This document shows positions 7,048-8,371 of a DNA stretch of 8,371 bases, in pieces. A program made the translations under genes and the position numbers. The stretch's first letter is position 1. Every line of letters begins with the position of its first letter. A model generated the notes under the pieces. That model ran no database searches. It worked only from the letters and a program-made list of their open reading frames with translations, and was not told the DNA's origin. The stretch is from Muribaculaceae bacterium (GTDB lineage: Bacteria; Bacteroidota; Bacteroidia; Bacteroidales; Muribaculaceae): contig JAFYCU010000093.1 of NCBI GenBank assembly GCA_017545095.1, forward strand, positions 1 through 8,371, in the 5' to 3' direction.

Positions 7048-7097
7048 GACTCCGGTTAAACATATGTCAGTATTTGTTTACTCTGGTTTTCGGAGTC
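7048..7097. repeat. Nested imperfect inverted repeat
   Basis: GACTCCG (7048-7054) pairs with CGGAGTC (7091-7097), and inside it TAAAC (7057-7061) pairs with GTTTA (7076-7080), separated by bulges. It is the second of three consecutive stem-forming sequences in this spacer, where I see no gene. Confidence 0.4.
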
Positions 7098-7109
7098 TTG
7101 GGCTTAGGT

Positions 7110-7158
7110 CCGTGTTGGGTTTCCTTACGGGCTACGCCCTCCAGTCAACCCAACACGG
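7110..7158. repeat. Long-stem inverted repeat with internal hairpin (REP-like)
   Basis: CCGTGTTGGGTT (7110-7121) and AACCCAACACGG (7147-7158) form a perfect 12-bp stem. The 25-nt loop contains its own hairpin, GGGC (7129-7132) with GCCC (7136-7139). A minus-strand TACCTTTG (7168-7161) lies immediately to the right, so a transcript from there would begin with this structure. The size and form recall short dispersed palindromic elements. Whether it recurs in the genome cannot be told from one copy. Confidence 0.55.
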
Positions 7159-7160
7159 GG

Positions 7161-7168
7161 CAAAGGTA
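7161..7168 (-). promoter_or_regulatory. Candidate -7 element facing the structured spacer
   Basis: The minus strand reads TACCTTTG, an exact match to TAnnTTTG. No TTTG is present at the usual upstream distance. A transcript would run through the inverted repeats at 7158-7110, 7097-7048 and 6999-6973 and then into the ATPase/nuclease promoter region. Confidence 0.25.
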
Positions 7169-7179
7169 AACTTTTTTTG

Positions 7180-7308
7180 TCATTCTGCCATCATCTCCTT
7201 GTTATTTTTTAAAATGGCCTCATCCCTATACGAATGCCACATCTTGCCCAACATCCCGCTACAGGCGAGCGCTTGTGCGGGCGTGAGGTTGTTGAGGCTG
7301 AAGGCTAT
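7180..7308 (-). pseudogene. Possible transposase C-terminal remnant
   Basis: On the minus strand, about 42 codons ending in TGA (7182-7180) read like the tail of a real protein, unlike the shadow frames nearby. They include NNLTPAQA, then GMLGKMWHSYRDE and a Lys/Glu-rich end. The pattern LTPxxA followed by a W-x-x-Y-R segment resembles the C-terminus of IS3-type (DDE/rve) transposases. Upstream of about 7308 the frame merges into the antisense of the dockerin repeats and loses sense, so only a short scrap would be left. The assignment is by eye and weak, and the overlap with the N-terminal part of the dockerin frame means only one of the two readings is likely genuine there. Confidence 0.3.
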
Positions 7309-7563
7309 GAGACCGTGTACTGGGCCAACGTCCAATGGAACAGCTTCAAGCACATAGGCACATGGAATCCAAATATGCCAGAAGCCACAGGCGACATCAA
7401 CGGTGATGGAGCCGTGGATGTGGACGACCTGAACATCATCATCAACATCATGCTCCGCAAGGCCACGCTCGAGCACTGGCCCGCCGCCGACATCGACGGC
7501 AGCGGCATTGTCGACATCGACGACCTGAACCACGTCATCAACATCATGGTTGGCAAAGAGTGA
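7234..7563 (+). CDS. Orphan dockerin type I C-terminus, 5'-truncated gene remnant
   Basis: This 109-codon frame encodes two EF-hand-like dockerin repeats. Repeat 1 has ligands D54, N56, D58, D62 and D65 (GDINGDGAVDVDDL). Repeat 2 has D86, D88, S90, D94 and D97 (ADIDGSGIVDIDDL). Each is followed by an N-x-x-I-N-I-M helix. Just before them, residues 28-41 (VYWANVQWNSFKHI) resemble the end of the last leucine-rich repeat of BspA-like surface proteins, which in this group often end in such a dockerin tail. There is no signal peptide, no promoter is recognised, and the first 25 or so residues look non-native. I read this as the 3' end of a large secreted protein gene whose front was lost, with a break near 7300-7315. 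In intact proteins the domain binds calcium and mediates protein contacts outside the cell. The frame itself is open, so low-level expression cannot be excluded. Confidence 0.65.
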   Translation: MPHLAQHPATGERLCGREVVEAEGYETVYWANVQWNSFKHIGTWNPNMPEATGDINGDGAVDVDDLNIIINIMLRKATLEHWPAADIDGSGIVDIDDLNHVINIMVGKE

Positions 7564-7581
7564 TTGCCGCCACTGGGCATG

Positions 7582-7629
7582 AAAAGAGGAATCTCCGCAG
7601 TTCACTTGCTGGCGGTGATTCCTCTTTTT
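7582..7629. terminator. Bidirectional intrinsic terminator between dockerin remnant and hydG
   Basis: AAAAGAGGAATC (7582-7593) and GATTCCTCTTTT (7617-7628) form a perfect 12-bp stem. After one T-T mismatch, CCGC (7595-7598) with GCGG (7612-7615) extends it. The A-run on one side and T-run on the other make it work in both directions. It lies 18 nt after the dockerin stop and 14 nt beyond the hydG stop, so it should end both transcripts. Confidence 0.85.
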
Positions 7630-7642
7630 CGATGTGCATCCA

Positions 7643-8371
7643 TTAGAACCTGAAGTCCCGCTCGCCTTGGGCGATTTCGCCTAAGCGCTGGGCGGCGAGG
7701 GTGCGGACGCGCTCGTTGGGGAGGTTTTCGAGCTCGCGGCGCAGCAGGGCCTCGCCTTTCTCGCGGGTGGCGGGGCTGGCGTAGTCCTCGAGGTACTCCT
7801 TGAGGGTGAGCATGGCGTTGGGGGCGCAGAAGTGGCTGATTTTGCCTTGCTTGACGAGCGTCATGAAGCGGTCACCGGTGCGTCCCTCGCGGTAGCAGGC
7901 GGTGCAGAAACTGGGCAGGTAACCAATGTCGAGCAGCCAGGCAATCACCTCGTCGAGGGTGCGCTGGTCGCTGACGTCGAACTGCGCGGTCTCGTCGTGG
8001 CGCTCCTCGGTGGTGTAACCGCCCACGCTGGTGCGCGACCCGCCGCTGATTTGCGAGATGCCCAGTTCGAGCACGCGCTCACGCACGCGCTGCGACTCGC
8101 GGGTGCTGATAATCATGCCCGTATAAGGGGCGGCGAGGCGGATGATGGCCACGATGCGGCAGAAGATGTCGTCGGGCAGCACATCGGGGTAGTCGTCGAG
8201 CGAGATGTCGTCGGCAGGGCAGATGCGCGGCACACTGATGGTGTGCGGCCCCACGCCCATGCGGGCCTCGAGGTGCTCGGCATGCATGAGCAAGCCCACG
8301 AGGTCGTAGCGGTAGGTGGTGAGGCCGAAGAGCACGCCGATGCCCACATCGTCACAGCCGCCTTCCATGGC
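7643..8371 (-). CDS. hydG: [FeFe]-hydrogenase maturase HydG (C-terminal half, runs off right edge)
   Basis: HydG is a radical-SAM tyrosine lyase that makes CO and cyanide from tyrosine and loads them on iron as the precursor of the hydrogenase 2Fe subcluster. The last 242 codons are present, about half of the usual 470 or so; the radical-SAM CxxxCxxC motif lies outside the window. The frame stays open to the last base, so the Met at 8368 is internal. Family blocks seen are DDVGIGVLFGL at the start, GVGPHTISVPRI, GISQISGGSRTSVGGY and the C-terminal auxiliary-cluster motif C156-x2-C159-x22-C182 (fragment numbering). That motif separates HydG from its relative ThiH, which lacks it. The end DFRF is followed by TAA and then a strong terminator, so hydG does not read through into the ATPase-hydF unit. 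Nothing suggests decay in the visible part. Confidence 0.95.
   Translation of the reverse strand, partial: AMEGGCDDVGIGVLFGLTTYRYDLVGLLMHAEHLEARMGVGPHTISVPRICPADDISLDDYPDVLPDDIFCRIVAIIRLAAPYTGMIISTRESQRVRERVLELGISQISGGSRTSVGGYTTEERHDETAQFDVSDQRTLDEVIAWLLDIGYLPSFCTACYREGRTGDRFMTLVKQGKISHFCAPNAMLTLKEYLEDYASPATREKGEALLRRELENLPNERVRTLAAQRLGEIAQGERDFRF

Noticed and set aside
1..8371. CRISPR arrays, tRNA or rRNA genes, integrase attachment sites
   Set aside because: No regularly spaced repeats, cloverleaf-like sequence or rRNA-like conserved blocks were seen, and no integrase gene is present.

Overview
The window looks like the chromosome of a gut-type anaerobic Bacteroidales, closest in style to Muribaculaceae or Prevotella. 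Several signs point this way. Promoters follow the Bacteroidetes pattern TTTG-N19/21-TAnnTTTG, start codons have A/T-rich leaders with no clear Shine-Dalgarno, and coding DNA is GC-rich between AT-rich spacers. The gene content also fits: a DUF3667 membrane protein, an AAA-ATPase/PD-(D/E)XK protein, a dockerin tail and [FeFe]-hydrogenase maturases. The taxonomic call is inference, since no marker gene is present.

Left part (1-1850). A gene-free left edge carries hairpins and -7-like motifs that point out of the window. It is followed by a minus-strand six-helix DUF3667 membrane protein with a zinc-ribbon-like head. Facing it is a small, very charged 88-residue helical protein. The two genes diverge from two promoters of identical form (TTTG-N20-TAAATTTG). 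This places the membrane protein's start at an internal ATG (1262) rather than the upstream TTG (1295). A strong intrinsic terminator closes the small gene.

Middle (1920-4140). A plus-strand two-gene operon encodes cofactor-independent phosphoglycerate mutase (gpmI) and a histidine-phosphatase-superfamily protein, joined by an ATGA stop/start overlap. It converges on hydF across a short spacer rich in ACTAG repeats.

Right part (4138-8371), mostly minus strand. It holds hydF, an AAA-ATPase/PD-(D/E)XK nuclease-like gene 24 nt upstream of it, then a patchwork spacer, then the C-terminal half of hydG, which runs off the right edge. HydG makes the CO/cyanide-bearing iron synthon and HydF is the GTPase scaffold that delivers the assembled subcluster to the hydrogenase. 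The two maturases would normally sit close together. Here they are split by the ATPase gene, a cluster of inverted repeats, a possible transposase tail, and the orphan C-terminus of a dockerin-bearing surface protein. A bidirectional terminator between the dockerin piece and hydG separates hydG transcription from the ATPase-hydF unit. I read this interval as an insertion and decay hotspot. No clearly new biological system is visible. The best leads are the ATPase/nuclease gene placed directly ahead of hydF, the structured spacer next to it, and the small charged protein.
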